Positions 17,977 to 26,578 of a stretch of DNA of 64,000 bases are shown here, one piece after another. A program made the position numbers and the translations under genes. The stretch comes from Marinifilum sp. D714 (GTDB lineage Bacteria; Bacteroidota; Bacteroidia; Bacteroidales; Marinifilaceae), in contig NZ_JALPNU010000001.1 of assembly GCF_030851345.1 (NCBI RefSeq), positions 186,001-250,000 of the forward strand, in the 5' to 3' direction. The notes below the pieces were generated by a model. It saw nothing but the letters and a program-made list of their open reading frames with translations, ran no database searches and was not told the DNA's origin. The stretch's first letter is position 1. Each line of letters opens with the position of its first letter.

Positions 17977-18798
17977 TTAATGATTATAAACATGAATATC
18001 TCTTTGTGGGAATGGAATTCCAATATCGTTCTTATCAAATTCCTTTTTCACTGTTTCTTGCATGTAAAAGAATACTTCCCAGTAATCAGCAGCATTAACC
18101 CAAGCACGAACCGCAAAGTTCACCGAACTATCAGCCAATTCTGATACTGCTATAAAATGAGCAGGGTCCTTTAGAACCTTTGGATGATTGGCTAATAATC
18201 CTTCAAGAACTCCTTTTGCTTTGTCAATATCATCAGAATAACCAATTCCAAAAGTCATATCTACCCTACGAGTAGGTTGAGTTGAATAATTAATCATTGA
18301 TCCAGTAGACAAGCCGCCATTAGGAATAATAATGGTTTTATTATCTAGCGAAAGTAAAATTGTGTTGAAAAGCTGAATTTCTTTAACTACTCCAAGATAG
18401 CCTTGAGCTTCTAACAAATCACCAACCTTAAATGGTTTGAAAATTAGAATTATTACTCCACCAGCAAAGTTCTGCAAAGTTCCAGACAAGGCCATACCAA
18501 TAGCTAAACCCGCGGCACCCAATATTGCTATAAAAGAAGTCATTTGTACACCAATCATTCCTACAACAGCAATGAAAAGCATAATCTTCAGCATAATAGA
18601 TAGAATACTAACAATAAATGGTTTTAAAGTAGGATCCAATTCATTCTTATCCATTATTTTTCCAATCCCTTTGGAAATTGCCTTAATAATCCATAGACCA
18701 ATTATAAGGGTAATAATAGCCAACAAAAGTTTAGGTGCATATTCCAAAGCCATTGTCCACAACTGGTCCGATTTCTCAAACATCTTATTCAAATCCAT
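17977..18798 (-). CDS. mscS: Small-conductance mechanosensitive channel, MscS type
   Basis: The 273-residue protein has the size and layout of E. coli MscS (286 residues). Three membrane helices lie within about 15-125. The third is the pore helix, with the Gly/Ala-rich IAILGAAGLAIGMALSGTLQNFAGG. The beta domain follows (PFKVGDLLEAQGYLGVVKEI, then TIIIPNGGLSTGSMINYS), and then the cytoplasmic vestibule ending PFPQRDIHVY. It opens under membrane tension and releases solutes after osmotic downshock. Apparently a single-gene transcript with its own terminator. Confidence 0.94.
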   Translation of the reverse strand: MDLNKMFEKSDQLWTMALEYAPKLLLAIITLIIGLWIIKAISKGIGKIMDKNELDPTLKPFIVSILSIMLKIMLFIAVVGMIGVQMTSFIAILGAAGLAIGMALSGTLQNFAGGVIILIFKPFKVGDLLEAQGYLGVVKEIQLFNTILLSLDNKTIIIPNGGLSTGSMINYSTQPTRRVDMTFGIGYSDDIDKAKGVLEGLLANHPKVLKDPAHFIAVSELADSSVNFAVRAWVNAADYWEVFFYMQETVKKEFDKNDIGIPFPQRDIHVYNH

Positions 18799-19112
18799 AA
18801 TTAATAGGTTTAATATAAATAATCTCTTATTAGTTCGTCAAACTGTAAAGTTCAAACATAAAAAAAATTCCAAATGGAATTCATAGATTAAATTTAAATA
18901 AAAATCAGCGTAAATTAAAACCTATACGTCTTTAATTAATTGTGAATTGTTAGAAAATCAATGCTAATAATATTTAGTTTTTCTTAAACAATATAAAGCA
19001 ACAAAGAAGTTAACCTCCTAATACATTCACAATTAATAAAGTAATATCCTATCAAATAAATGCTGGCTTATACATTTGAAGATGAAAAAACCATGAGCAA
19101 AAAAAAAGAGGC
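18799..19112 (-). other. Intergenic region helicase-mscS
   Basis: About 310 bases with no gene. A minus-strand TATGTTTG (18853-18860) fits a -7 box for mscS, but I see no TTG at the right distance. The helicase terminator occupies the far end. Nothing else stands out. Confidence 0.5.
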
Positions 19113-19125
19113 TTACGCCTCTTTT
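19104..19125 (-). terminator. Terminator overlapping the end of the helicase gene
   Basis: AAAAGAGGC (19104-19112), loop TTAC (19113-19116), GCCTCTTTT (19117-19125); a T run follows on the minus strand. The loop holds the helicase stop codon, so the last codons (Lys-Glu-Ala) form one stem arm. Confidence 0.85.
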
Positions 19126-20876
19126 CTCCTTCTGTCCGAATATCTTTTTCCATCGCTTTTTCCTCTGCGATCTTTGGAAGAATCTCTCCTGCCATATCCT
19201 CGATCTCTGCGATCTCCTCTATCACGATCACCACTTCTAGAACGTCCTTTTCGAGGAGCTCTATCTGAAGTAGGTCTATCGCCTGACACTTCAATTCTGA
19301 TTTTTCTGCCACCAATTACAGCACCAGCAAAACCTTTAATAATATCATCGGTAAATCCTTTTTCAACATCAAAGAATGAGAAAACACCTTTCAAATCGAC
19401 TCTACCAACGTTTTTACCACGAACACCACATTGTTTGTGAATTAAATTCAACAAACGAGGTACATCAATTCCGTCTTTCTTACCAATATTGATAAACATA
19501 CGGTCTTCGCCCTTGTTGCCTTCTTTTTTGTTTCGGCGTTGAGTAGTTGATTTCAGATTCAAATCATCGGCATTCTTGTAATACTCCCAAAAACGGTTGA
19601 ATTCCAATGAAACAAAACGCTTGATTAAATCTTCGCGACTTAATTCTACCAGCTCTTCGTTAATTCCATCGATAAATGTTGCAATTTCTTCCTCTTCAAC
19701 CTCAACTTGGTTAACGCGCTGCATAAAGTTCATCAACTGTCTTTCGCAAACCTCTTTACCTACAGGAATTTTTACCTGCTCAAAATCGGTTTTTAATCTT
19801 CTCGAAAGATCCTTTACTTTACGCTCCTCTCTTGGAGTAACCAAAGCAATAGAAATTCCTTTCTTTCCTGCACGAGCTGTACGACCGCTTCGGTGAGTAT
19901 AGAATTCCAACTCATCAGGCAAGTTGTAATGAATTACGTGAGAAAGATCATCCACATCGATACCACGAGCCGCAACATCAGTAGCAACCAATAACTGCAA
20001 AGAGCGATTTTTAAAGTTACGCATTACCCTGTCGCGCTGAACCTGGGTTAAATCCCCATGCAAAGCATCGGCATTGTAACCATCTTTCATTAACAATTCG
20101 GCAACTTCCTGAGTTTCCTTTCGGGTTCTACAGAAAATAATACCGTAAATGTCCGGGTAAAAATCCACAACACGTTTCAATACATTGTAACGGTCGCGAT
20201 TGTTCAACATGTAATATTGATGAGAAATATTCTTGTTGGTTGTATTTGCTTTTCCTACGGTTACCTCGGTAGGATCTGTCATGTAATTTTTAGAGATTCG
20301 TCGAACTTCTGGTGGCATAGTTGCTGAGAACAACCAAGTCACTTTTTCTTCGGATGTAGTAGACAAGATGGCATCAATGTCTTCTTTAAATCCCATGTTC
20401 AACATTTCATCTGCCTCATCAAGAATTAAATATTCAACAGCAGATAAATTAACAGCCTTCCTTCTAATTAAATCAAGAAGACGCCCTGGGGTAGCCACAA
20501 TCACGTGTGCTCCTCTTTTCAGTTTTCGAATTTGCTCTTCGATACTTGCACCCCCGTACACATTCACAACGTTCAGGTTTAAGATATTCTTTGAGAATGT
20601 CTTAAGATCATCTGCAATTTGGATTCCCAATTCTCTTGTAGGAGATAGAATCAAAGCTTGCGGTATTTTCACCTGTGGCTCGATAAGCTCAAGCAAAGGT
20701 AAACCGAAAGCCGCCGTTTTTCCTGTTCCGGTCTGAGCCAATCCCACAAAATCAGATCTTCCGTCGAGAAGAACCGGGATAGCTTGTTCTTGGATAGGAG
20801 TTGGGGTTTCGAAGCCTAATTCGGAAATAGCTTCTAGTATGGCCTTTGATAGACCAAGATTTTCAAATGAATTCAT
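19113..20876 (-). CDS. DEAD-box RNA helicase with DbpA-type RNA-binding domain
   Basis: ATP-dependent RNA helicase, likely in ribosome assembly or cold-shock RNA remodelling (DeaD/CsdA group). All motifs are visible: Q motif (TPTPIQEQAIP), AQTGTGKT (47-54), PTRELG, TPGR, DEAD (about 153), SAT, and HRSGRTARAG. A DbpA-type RNA-binding domain lies at about 470-545 (MFINIGKKDGIDVPRLLNLI), followed by a basic Arg/Gly/Asp-rich tail (RSGDRDRGDRRDRGYGRRD). A minus-strand TACCTTTG (20897-20904) is a good -7 box and implies a very short leader. The tail end lies inside the terminator hairpin. Confidence 0.95.
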   Translation of the reverse strand: MNSFENLGLSKAILEAISELGFETPTPIQEQAIPVLLDGRSDFVGLAQTGTGKTAAFGLPLLELIEPQVKIPQALILSPTRELGIQIADDLKTFSKNILNLNVVNVYGGASIEEQIRKLKRGAHVIVATPGRLLDLIRRKAVNLSAVEYLILDEADEMLNMGFKEDIDAILSTTSEEKVTWLFSATMPPEVRRISKNYMTDPTEVTVGKANTTNKNISHQYYMLNNRDRYNVLKRVVDFYPDIYGIIFCRTRKETQEVAELLMKDGYNADALHGDLTQVQRDRVMRNFKNRSLQLLVATDVAARGIDVDDLSHVIHYNLPDELEFYTHRSGRTARAGKKGISIALVTPREERKVKDLSRRLKTDFEQVKIPVGKEVCERQLMNFMQRVNQVEVEEEEIATFIDGINEELVELSREDLIKRFVSLEFNRFWEYYKNADDLNLKSTTQRRNKKEGNKGEDRMFINIGKKDGIDVPRLLNLIHKQCGVRGKNVGRVDLKGVFSFFDVEKGFTDDIIKGFAGAVIGGRKIRIEVSGDRPTSDRAPRKGRSRSGDRDRGDRRDRGYGRRDSSKDRRGKSDGKRYSDRRRKEA

Positions 20877-21190
20877 TCTATAATTTTTATGAGCCGCAAA
20901 GGTAGCAATTAAAATACGAAGTAAAGCTTATTTTGAATAGAATGATACAAATTAAATTTCAATGGTTAATTTTCTGATTTTTAAAGAGAAAGATTCAAAT
21001 CATTTATCTATTATTTTCTCTATTTTTTCTTTAATTAATATGATGTATAATGATGATGATAATTCTTGAAAGGATATATCATTTCAAGGCCTGTTTTTAT
21101 AAATCAGATTACATTTTATCGAGAGATCCATCTATACAAAAAAACCGCCTCGCAATGCGAAACGGAAAATATCTAGTTTTGTTAATTTCT
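20877..21190 (-). other. Intergenic region upstream of the helicase
   Basis: About 310 AT-rich bases with no gene. It has the helicase -7 box (20897-20904, TACCTTTG on the minus strand) and, near 21140-21165, a short CCG...CGG hairpin that may end the upstream gene. I see no other structure. Confidence 0.5.
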
Positions 21191-21583
21191 TTATTTTACC
21201 AACATGAAAACCACCTCGGACTTTATGGCTGATGGCAATTCGATTTTACGAAGCTCCAAACTTCTCATCCAGCCAGCAATTTCCTTTTCTTTCAAGCTGT
21301 ATAAGACTTCTCGAAATTCATCGATCTGATCGTCATTGTAATCATTCTCCTCGAAGTTTTTGTAAACATCCAATTCCTCATCTTCATAATAGATGATTTC
21401 CTCTGACATTTTATTCAGAATATCAGTTTCGCAAATTTCATGCGCACCACAACACTCTTCCATTGGCTCAGCCACTGGTTCTTCTTCAACCTCCCCCTTA
21501 CGCGCTCTTAGCTTTTGTCCAATCCAGGTAGAAAGGAACGCAATTGCGGCAATCACTACAAGCGATATCAATAAAACTTCCAT
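21191..21583 (-). CDS. Small membrane protein with CCGAHEICE motif, unrecognised
   Basis: The 130-residue protein has one N-terminal membrane helix (about 3-19), a short basic stop, an acidic linker and then the cysteine motif ECCGAHEICET (about 43-53). An acidic helical region follows, and the C-terminal part (EVLYSLKEKEIAGWMRSLELRKIELP) is likely a small helical domain facing the cytoplasm. The three Cys and one His could bind a metal or a cluster. I recognise no function. The start is supported by a promoter ending only a few bases upstream. Confidence 0.75.
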   Translation of the reverse strand: MEVLLISLVVIAAIAFLSTWIGQKLRARKGEVEEEPVAEPMEECCGAHEICETDILNKMSEEIIYYEDEELDVYKNFEENDYNDDQIDEFREVLYSLKEKEIAGWMRSLELRKIELPSAIKSEVVFMLVK

Positions 21584-21588
21584 AGGTG

Positions 21589-21619
21589 CAAAACTAAAAA
21601 TTAAGATCTATTAAATCAA
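21589..21619 (-). promoter_or_regulatory. Promoter of the CCGAHEICE protein gene
   Basis: Minus strand: TTG (21617-21619), 20 bases, then TAGTTTTG (21589-21596). The ATG follows after 5 bases, so the transcript is probably leaderless. Confidence 0.6.
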
Positions 21620-21676
21620 GATATCTAGATATACTTTTTAGCACAAGGTTTTTCTTCCTTTATCCCTAAAACAACA

Positions 21677-21727
21677 AAACCATGAATCATAAGATCATAT
21701 CCAGTGATTCATGGTTTATTTTTGGGG
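21677..21727 (-). terminator. Terminator of the coiled-coil lipoprotein gene
   Basis: AAACCATGAATCA (21677-21689) and TGATTCATGGTTT (21715-21727) are perfect 13-base arms around a 25-base loop, with a T-rich stretch after it on the minus strand. Confidence 0.7.
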
Positions 21728-21738
21728 AAATTTACAGT

Positions 21739-22428
21739 CTATTTCTTTCCTGTAGCCTTCTCGTATTGTTTTTTGAATAGATTTCTTTGATTGGTCATGA
21801 ATTCAAGTTCTTCTTCCAATCTCTTTTTCTCTTTTCTAAGCCATCCTAGTTTACCATCTTTATCTTTAATCTGTTTCATCAAGGCCGAAATTTCATTCTC
21901 TTTACGAGCTACAGCTTCATTTGATTTTTTCTTTTCAGTCTCCAACTTCTTTTTGTCCCATTCTGCCTCAACTCCAGCTGCTTTTAAGTCTTGTGCCAAC
22001 TTGGTCGAATCTGATTTTAAAGTTTGAATTTGTTTTTTCAAATCAGCTATTGCTCCTTCGTTATTGCTATTCTGATTAATCAGATCGTTATATTTGGATA
22101 GCGTTTCTTGCAATCTTGATTTTAAAGCTGTTGTATCCGATGCCAATCCCATCAGTTCGGTACTCAACTCGTCAATTTCGGTATTCTTTTTGGCATTGCT
22201 TTCGGCCATACTGTTTTTCATCTCGTTATACTCTGCCAAAGTTTTGTCCAACTTTGAGTTTAACTGAGTGATTTGCTTTTTCTTTTTTGAGTTCTCCTTA
22301 TCTAAGGCAGATACTTTTGCATCACTTCTACGCTTTGCATATTCAAGTTCTTCGTATTTTTTCTTTGAAACAACACATGATGTTAGCATTAAGGATGCCA
22401 AAGACAGAACAAGCAATTTACTTCTCAT
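21739..22428 (-). CDS. Coiled-coil lipoprotein
   Basis: The 229-residue protein has a signal peptide with lipobox LTSC (Cys18). Almost all the rest is a long charged coiled coil with heptad patterns from about 24 to 225, including KKKKQITQLNSKLDK and LGWLRKEKKRLEEELEF. It resembles the N-terminal coiled coil of Bacteroidota OmpA-type lipoproteins, but the peptidoglycan-binding OmpA domain is missing and the frame closes cleanly, so it is not an obvious truncation. A structural periplasmic role is plausible; no specific function can be given. It has its own terminator. Confidence 0.8.
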   Translation of the reverse strand: MRSKLLVLSLASLMLTSCVVSKKKYEELEYAKRRSDAKVSALDKENSKKKKQITQLNSKLDKTLAEYNEMKNSMAESNAKKNTEIDELSTELMGLASDTTALKSRLQETLSKYNDLINQNSNNEGAIADLKKQIQTLKSDSTKLAQDLKAAGVEAEWDKKKLETEKKKSNEAVARKENEISALMKQIKDKDGKLGWLRKEKKRLEEELEFMTNQRNLFKKQYEKATGKK

Positions 22429-22663
22429 AGGACTTATATTTTAATTCGTAGTTGATTATCTATATCTATAACTGAAATACAAGCGAAGATATTTTTTATT
22501 CAACAAAAAATAAATATTTCTGATCAAAATTAACATTTTTTAAAAGTATTCTCATAAGAATCGCTTTTCTAGCTCTTATATTAACATATCTTTGTAGATC
22601 GTGATTACCAAATATAACTTGGTAAAGAATTTGAAAAACAGAATAGAAACAATCCTACATATC

Positions 22664-23890
22664 ATGCAAAAATTTAAATTATTGCTTGTAATGCTATGTG
22701 CATTCTCGCTAACAGGTTTTTCGCAGGAAAACGAAAACAAACAAGACAATTCAGATATCATTAGAATTGTTGGTAAACTAACCAACAAACAAAATAACGA
22801 GCCAATAGCATTTGCCAATGTTGGTGTTATTGGATCGTATATTGGAGCTGCTTCGAATTTGGATGGAATTTTTGAGTTTAAAATTCCTGGGAAATATAGC
22901 GAACAAATGATTCAAGCTTCTGCGGTTGGCTTTTCAACTTTTACGGCAAAGGTTTCTGAATGCACTCAGATAGATACGCTTGAGATCATATTGACACCCA
23001 AAAACTACAATATTGGTGAAGTTGAGGTAATGGCTGAATCGCTGGTTCTGCAAAAAAGAATTAAAACTGCACTTGAAAGAATTCCTGAAAACTACCTTCA
23101 AACCCCTTTCAACTACGATGTTTATTATCGATCGGAAAAGTTTGAGAACGAAAAATTGAACAGACTTCGAGAAGCTGCCGTTAGAATTTATGACGACAAA
23201 GGATATCAGCGTGCAGATGCATACCAAGTTTTCAAAGAACGTGGATACAAATTCCTACAGGTGCGCAAAAACTTCGAACCAGCTTCTTTGGCTGATGGTT
23301 CAACCTTTTTAGATGAATTGCTTGAAATGGATATCGTAAGAAGTCGCGGTAATGTTTTAAACGGAAATCACATTAGCTTTTACGATTTAAAATTAGATCA
23401 GATTACAGAGTATGAGAATGATTCAATTTGGGTAATTAGTTATAAAAGCAAACGCCCGATGCTAAGTAATACAGGCGATTACTATGCAAAAAGTTATTCT
23501 GGCAAATTGTACATTAAAACCAAAGATTATGCAATAATTAAGAATGAAACTCATGTTGTTGCTACAAATTACTCGTCTCAAGGAAGAAGTTTTTACGTGA
23601 ATGAGAACAGGCAAAAATGGCAACCTTTAAAAATCGAATATGATTTTAGCGTGACTTACAAGCAACACTCTGGCAGATACTACCTAAGCTATGTAAATTA
23701 CAAGCGCCACCACGAATTGAAAGAAAAAGAAACTGGCATTCCAAAATCACTTGATATCAATACGGAAATGCTAATCACAAAGATTAATACTGAAAATCCG
23801 GAAATAATAGAGAAAAGAGCATATTATGAGAATATGCCTTACGACAAAAAGTTCTGGGATTCATACAATATAATTTTCGATGGAGAATAA
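22664..23890 (+). CDS. Carboxypeptidase-like regulatory domain surface protein
   Basis: The protein has a signal peptide (MQKFKLLLVMLCAF, cleavage after TGFSQ). A CarboxypepD_reg-like beta-sandwich follows at about 35-115 (IVGKLTNKQNNEPIAFANVGVIG, then SNLDGIFEFKIPG). The remaining about 300 residues read like the DUF5686-type region that often follows this domain in Bacteroidota, with repeating beta strands (SYSGKLYIKTKDYAIIKNE). I chose the ATG at 22664; the frame is open to a GTG at 22601, but the extra residues would precede the signal peptide. It is probably exported to the cell envelope. Role unknown. A strong terminator follows. Confidence 0.8.
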   Translation: MQKFKLLLVMLCAFSLTGFSQENENKQDNSDIIRIVGKLTNKQNNEPIAFANVGVIGSYIGAASNLDGIFEFKIPGKYSEQMIQASAVGFSTFTAKVSECTQIDTLEIILTPKNYNIGEVEVMAESLVLQKRIKTALERIPENYLQTPFNYDVYYRSEKFENEKLNRLREAAVRIYDDKGYQRADAYQVFKERGYKFLQVRKNFEPASLADGSTFLDELLEMDIVRSRGNVLNGNHISFYDLKLDQITEYENDSIWVISYKSKRPMLSNTGDYYAKSYSGKLYIKTKDYAIIKNETHVVATNYSSQGRSFYVNENRQKWQPLKIEYDFSVTYKQHSGRYYLSYVNYKRHHELKEKETGIPKSLDINTEMLITKINTENPEIIEKRAYYENMPYDKKFWDSYNIIFDGE

Positions 23891-23918
23891 AAAAAAGAGG
23901 CGTTCGCCTCTTTTTTTT
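23890..23918 (+). terminator. Intrinsic terminator
   Basis: AAAAGAGGC, loop GTTC, GCCTCTTTT and further T residues, directly after the stop codon of the preceding gene. Confidence 0.88.
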
Positions 23919-23955
23919 CTAACGTGAAACATATGACAAAGACGTAACAGTTCAA

Positions 23956-23976
23956 AGACGTAGCGATGCTACGTCT
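23956..23976. repeat. Dispersed palindromic repeat, copy 1
   Basis: AGACGTAGC-GAT-GCTACGTCT is a perfect 9-base-arm palindrome followed by CTAC. A related copy lies at 63327-63344. Similar agacg...cgtct elements recur in intergenic DNA of many Bacteroidota. Confidence 0.6.
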
Positions 23977-23984
23977 CTACAAGA

Positions 23985-24509
23985 TCATATTCTTACAATG
24001 ACATAAACCATTTGGTCCATAAACTGTCCATTCTTATAGATTGCTGATTTTTGGATTGATTCCAATTCAAAACCAGCCTTCTCCAAAACTATCGACGAAG
24101 CTTTATTCCCGGAAAATACATATGCATATAATCGAACAATTGGAAAGTTTTGAAATGCCAATTCAACCATCTCTTTCACCACATTGGTCATTATACCCCT
24201 GTTCCAAAACTCTTCACCTAACCAATAACCCAATTCGGCTGATTTTTTATAAACATCCTTTTGTCTTTCTACACCAATTGCCCCTATTACTTCTTCATTA
24301 AGAGTTATTGCCAAGTTATAAGAATCAATTGTTCTGTTCGCAAAACGCACCCAAGTAACGGCATCCGAGTAAGTATATGGTTTTGGGAAGCTATCCTTTA
24401 AAAATTTAGCTACAGAAGCATTATCTGCATATTTCACCAAGCTTTTTTCATCACCTTTTTGCCATTTTCTTAGCACTACATTTTGCTTCTCTACCTTTAC
24501 TGATTCCAT
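23985..24509 (-). CDS. GNAT-family N-acetyltransferase (RimJ/RimL type)
   Basis: The 174-residue protein has the GNAT fold of ribosomal-protein-type acetyltransferases. The first strand pair is at VVLRKWQKGDEKSLVKYADN, and the acetyl-CoA-binding motif A is around SAELGYWLGEEFWNRGIMT (about 90-108). Motif B is VFSGNKASSIVLEKAGFELE (about 138-157). It would transfer an acetyl group to an N-terminal or side-chain amine. The substrate cannot be read from sequence or neighbours. It stands alone between two terminator-bounded units. Confidence 0.88.
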   Translation of the reverse strand: MESVKVEKQNVVLRKWQKGDEKSLVKYADNASVAKFLKDSFPKPYTYSDAVTWVRFANRTIDSYNLAITLNEEVIGAIGVERQKDVYKKSAELGYWLGEEFWNRGIMTNVVKEMVELAFQNFPIVRLYAYVFSGNKASSIVLEKAGFELESIQKSAIYKNGQFMDQMVYVIVRI

Positions 24510-24598
24510 AACACTTGCATTTAAAATTGAAAATCAAAACAATAACCCAGAAACAAGTTCTTGAAAATATCGATTCGACGCAATTTTCAGGCACAAAA

Positions 24599-24624
24599 AA
24601 ACCACCTTAAAACTAAGGCGGTTT
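24599..24624 (-). terminator. Terminator of the DUF5606 gene
   Basis: AAACC-A-CCTT (24599-24608), loop AAAACT, AAGG-C-GGTTT (24615-24624), with a T-rich run on the minus strand. Confidence 0.75.
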
Positions 24625-24646
24625 GCAAAATATTTAGAATTGAAAT

Positions 24647-25063
24647 TTACTCTTCAGTACTTTCAACCTCTTCATCTTTGTCAAGATCTTCAAGAAGGTT
24701 GTTTTCTTGCAGTAAATTATACCACTGGAATATTTTCTTCATATCCGATACATAAACTCTATCTTCATCGTAGTTAGGCAATACTTCACCCATGTATCCT
24801 TTCAATTCATTTCCTGAAGCTTTATGGCTGATTGCCTTTCCTCCGTTTTCTTTCTCTTTAATGTTTTTGAAAACGTCAGCCAATGGCACATCTCCTTCAT
24901 CTGTAAAAATTGCGATATCTTCCAATGCACTAATTTTTGAAGTTGCATAAGCTGGCATGCGTTTTTTATCAACCAACGATTCTACAATCAAAGCATTTTT
25001 TGCATTCGATACCATTTTAAAAAGACCCGAATGTCCTGATATAGCTAATATTCCTTTCAACAT
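24647..25063 (-). CDS. DUF5606 domain protein
   Basis: Small cytoplasmic protein typical of Bacteroidota. The conserved start MLKGILAISGHSGLFKMVS and the later KNALIVESL and KISALEDIAIFT match DUF5606 proteins. The C-terminus is very acidic (LLEDLDKDEEVESTEE). I chose the ATG at 25063 because family members begin at this point; the frame is open to a GTG at 25090, which would lie inside the promoter. Function is not known. Confidence 0.85.
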   Translation of the reverse strand: MLKGILAISGHSGLFKMVSNAKNALIVESLVDKKRMPAYATSKISALEDIAIFTDEGDVPLADVFKNIKEKENGGKAISHKASGNELKGYMGEVLPNYDEDRVYVSDMKKIFQWYNLLQENNLLEDLDKDEEVESTEE

Positions 25064-25089
25064 ATTTTCAAATTTTAATTTTGGAAGCA

Positions 25090-25118
25090 CAAATTTATAA
25101 TTCCATAGTATTATACAA
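25090..25118 (-). promoter_or_regulatory. Promoter of the DUF5606 gene
   Basis: Minus strand: TTG (25116-25118), 18 bases, then TAAATTTG (25090-25097). It supports the downstream ATG at 25063 as the true start. Confidence 0.55.
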
Positions 25119-25154
25119 AACTATTTGGCAAAAAATAGTTTAAAAGCTTTTGTT

Positions 25155-25874
25155 TTATGCAAATCCTCTCTCTTTCTTAATTTTCTCGAAAGCTTCATTT
25201 ACCTTCTGAAACTTCTCTTTTGCAGCCTCTTGAACATCTTCACCAAGATAACTTACCTTATCGGGATGATATTTTACAGCCATTTTTTTGTAGGCTTTTT
25301 TCACCTCTTCATCAGTAGCATCCTTGGTTAATCCAAGAATCTTATAACTCGAATCAGTATCCTGCACAAACATGGACTTGATAGAAGAATAATCACTTCC
25401 TTGAATTCCCAAATAGTATGATATCTTATCGATAATTGCTTGTTCCGAACTTGAGATAGATCCATCAGCCTGTGCGATCCCAAACAAAAAATGCATCAAC
25501 TGCAATCTCGAAGAATAATCAAGATTAGCCTGAACCTGTCTGCAAACCTGTTCAACATGAATATTTTGCTTTAAAATATCTTTAAGCATTCCAACTGCTT
25601 CTGTAGCACGCGCAGTTCCGAAGCTTTTCACCAAATTGGCTTTTACGTAATCCAGTTCCGAACGAAGTACCTTGCCGTCAGCTTTCATTACCGCTGCTAC
25701 CAGCACCAGTAAACTCATAACAAAATCTCCCTGGCGAGTTTGACCTGCTACCTTCCCTCCTTCTATTTCAATTGTATCAAAAGCAGAACCAACAAGATAT
25801 CCCAAAATACCTCCAATTGGTCCAAGAAAAGCCCAGCCTAAACCTCCGGCTATCCATTTTCCATATTTACCCAT
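25155..25874 (-). CDS. DjlA-like co-chaperone: TerB plus DnaJ domain
   Basis: The 239-residue protein starts with a Gly-rich hydrophobic segment (GGLGWAFLGPIGGILGYLVGSAF, about 10-33) that may insert in or touch the membrane. A TerB-like helical domain follows (about 45-155, with QADGSISSSEQAIIDKIS), then a C-terminal J domain (about 172-239) with the essential HPD in KYHPDK. This is the domain order of DjlA. It would stimulate the ATPase of DnaK. A separate promoter or read-through from coaE cannot be decided. Confidence 0.9.
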   Translation of the reverse strand: MGKYGKWIAGGLGWAFLGPIGGILGYLVGSAFDTIEIEGGKVAGQTRQGDFVMSLLVLVAAVMKADGKVLRSELDYVKANLVKSFGTARATEAVGMLKDILKQNIHVEQVCRQVQANLDYSSRLQLMHFLFGIAQADGSISSSEQAIIDKISYYLGIQGSDYSSIKSMFVQDTDSSYKILGLTKDATDEEVKKAYKKMAVKYHPDKVSYLGEDVQEAAKEKFQKVNEAFEKIKKERGFA

Positions 25875-25978
25875 ATGTGGTAATCAATTTTTAATGTATT
25901 ATTAATATCTGGCAGAAAAAACTAGAAAGCTTTAAATATAGTATAATTAAGGTTCTTTCTCCGATTTATCGCAAAACC

Positions 25979-26569
25979 TTAACAAAGTTTAACACCCAAA
26001 AGTTCCTTATGAATTTCCATAATTTGAGGCAGTATTAAATCCGAATTGTTATAAATCACAAAATTTGATTTTTCGATTTTCTCACTTTCGGAAATCTGAT
26101 TCTTCATGCGCTCCTTCACAGCATTAATATCAACTCCATCACGGTCCATTACACGCTTAATTCTAAGTTCTTCATCTGCCGTAACACAAATAATCTTATC
26201 AAAATTCTTGTACAAGCCTGTATCAAATAATATTGCAGATTCTTGTATTACATATGGCGATTGCTGATTCTCGCTCCAGCTTTGAAAATCATTCCTAACA
26301 ACAGGATGAACGATAGCGTTAATATCCTGCAAAGCCTTAGGGTTGTTAAAAATAATATCAGAAAGGTATTTTCTATTAAGATAGAGATCCTCAGTATATA
26401 CATCGGGCCCAAATCTTTCAATTAACTTGGCTCTGATTTCATCACTTTCTAACATTAAGCGTTTTGCTTCCTTATCGGAAACATACACTGGAATTCCTAA
26501 TAATTTAAACACTTCGGCTACAATAGATTTTCCAGTACCAATTCCTCCTGTTAATCCTATTTTCAGCAT
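25979..26569 (-). CDS. coaE: Dephospho-CoA kinase
   Basis: Last step of coenzyme A synthesis: phosphorylation of the 3'-hydroxyl of dephospho-CoA. The 196-residue protein has the P-loop GLTGGIGTGKS (5-15), the DKEAKRLM lid start, the conserved HPVVR (about 88) and QESAILFDTGLY. Length is normal. It starts 9 bases after the YbbR-like gene stops, so the two form an operon. Confidence 0.95.
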   Translation of the reverse strand: MLKIGLTGGIGTGKSIVAEVFKLLGIPVYVSDKEAKRLMLESDEIRAKLIERFGPDVYTEDLYLNRKYLSDIIFNNPKALQDINAIVHPVVRNDFQSWSENQQSPYVIQESAILFDTGLYKNFDKIICVTADEELRIKRVMDRDGVDINAVKERMKNQISESEKIEKSNFVIYNNSDLILPQIMEIHKELLGVKLC

Positions 26570-26578
26570 GACAAATGA

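Noticed and set aside
18437-18886. Long rightward frame opposite mscS
   Set aside because: It is the antisense shadow of the channel gene, rich in Ile/Pro/Asn and without any recognisable start region or family.
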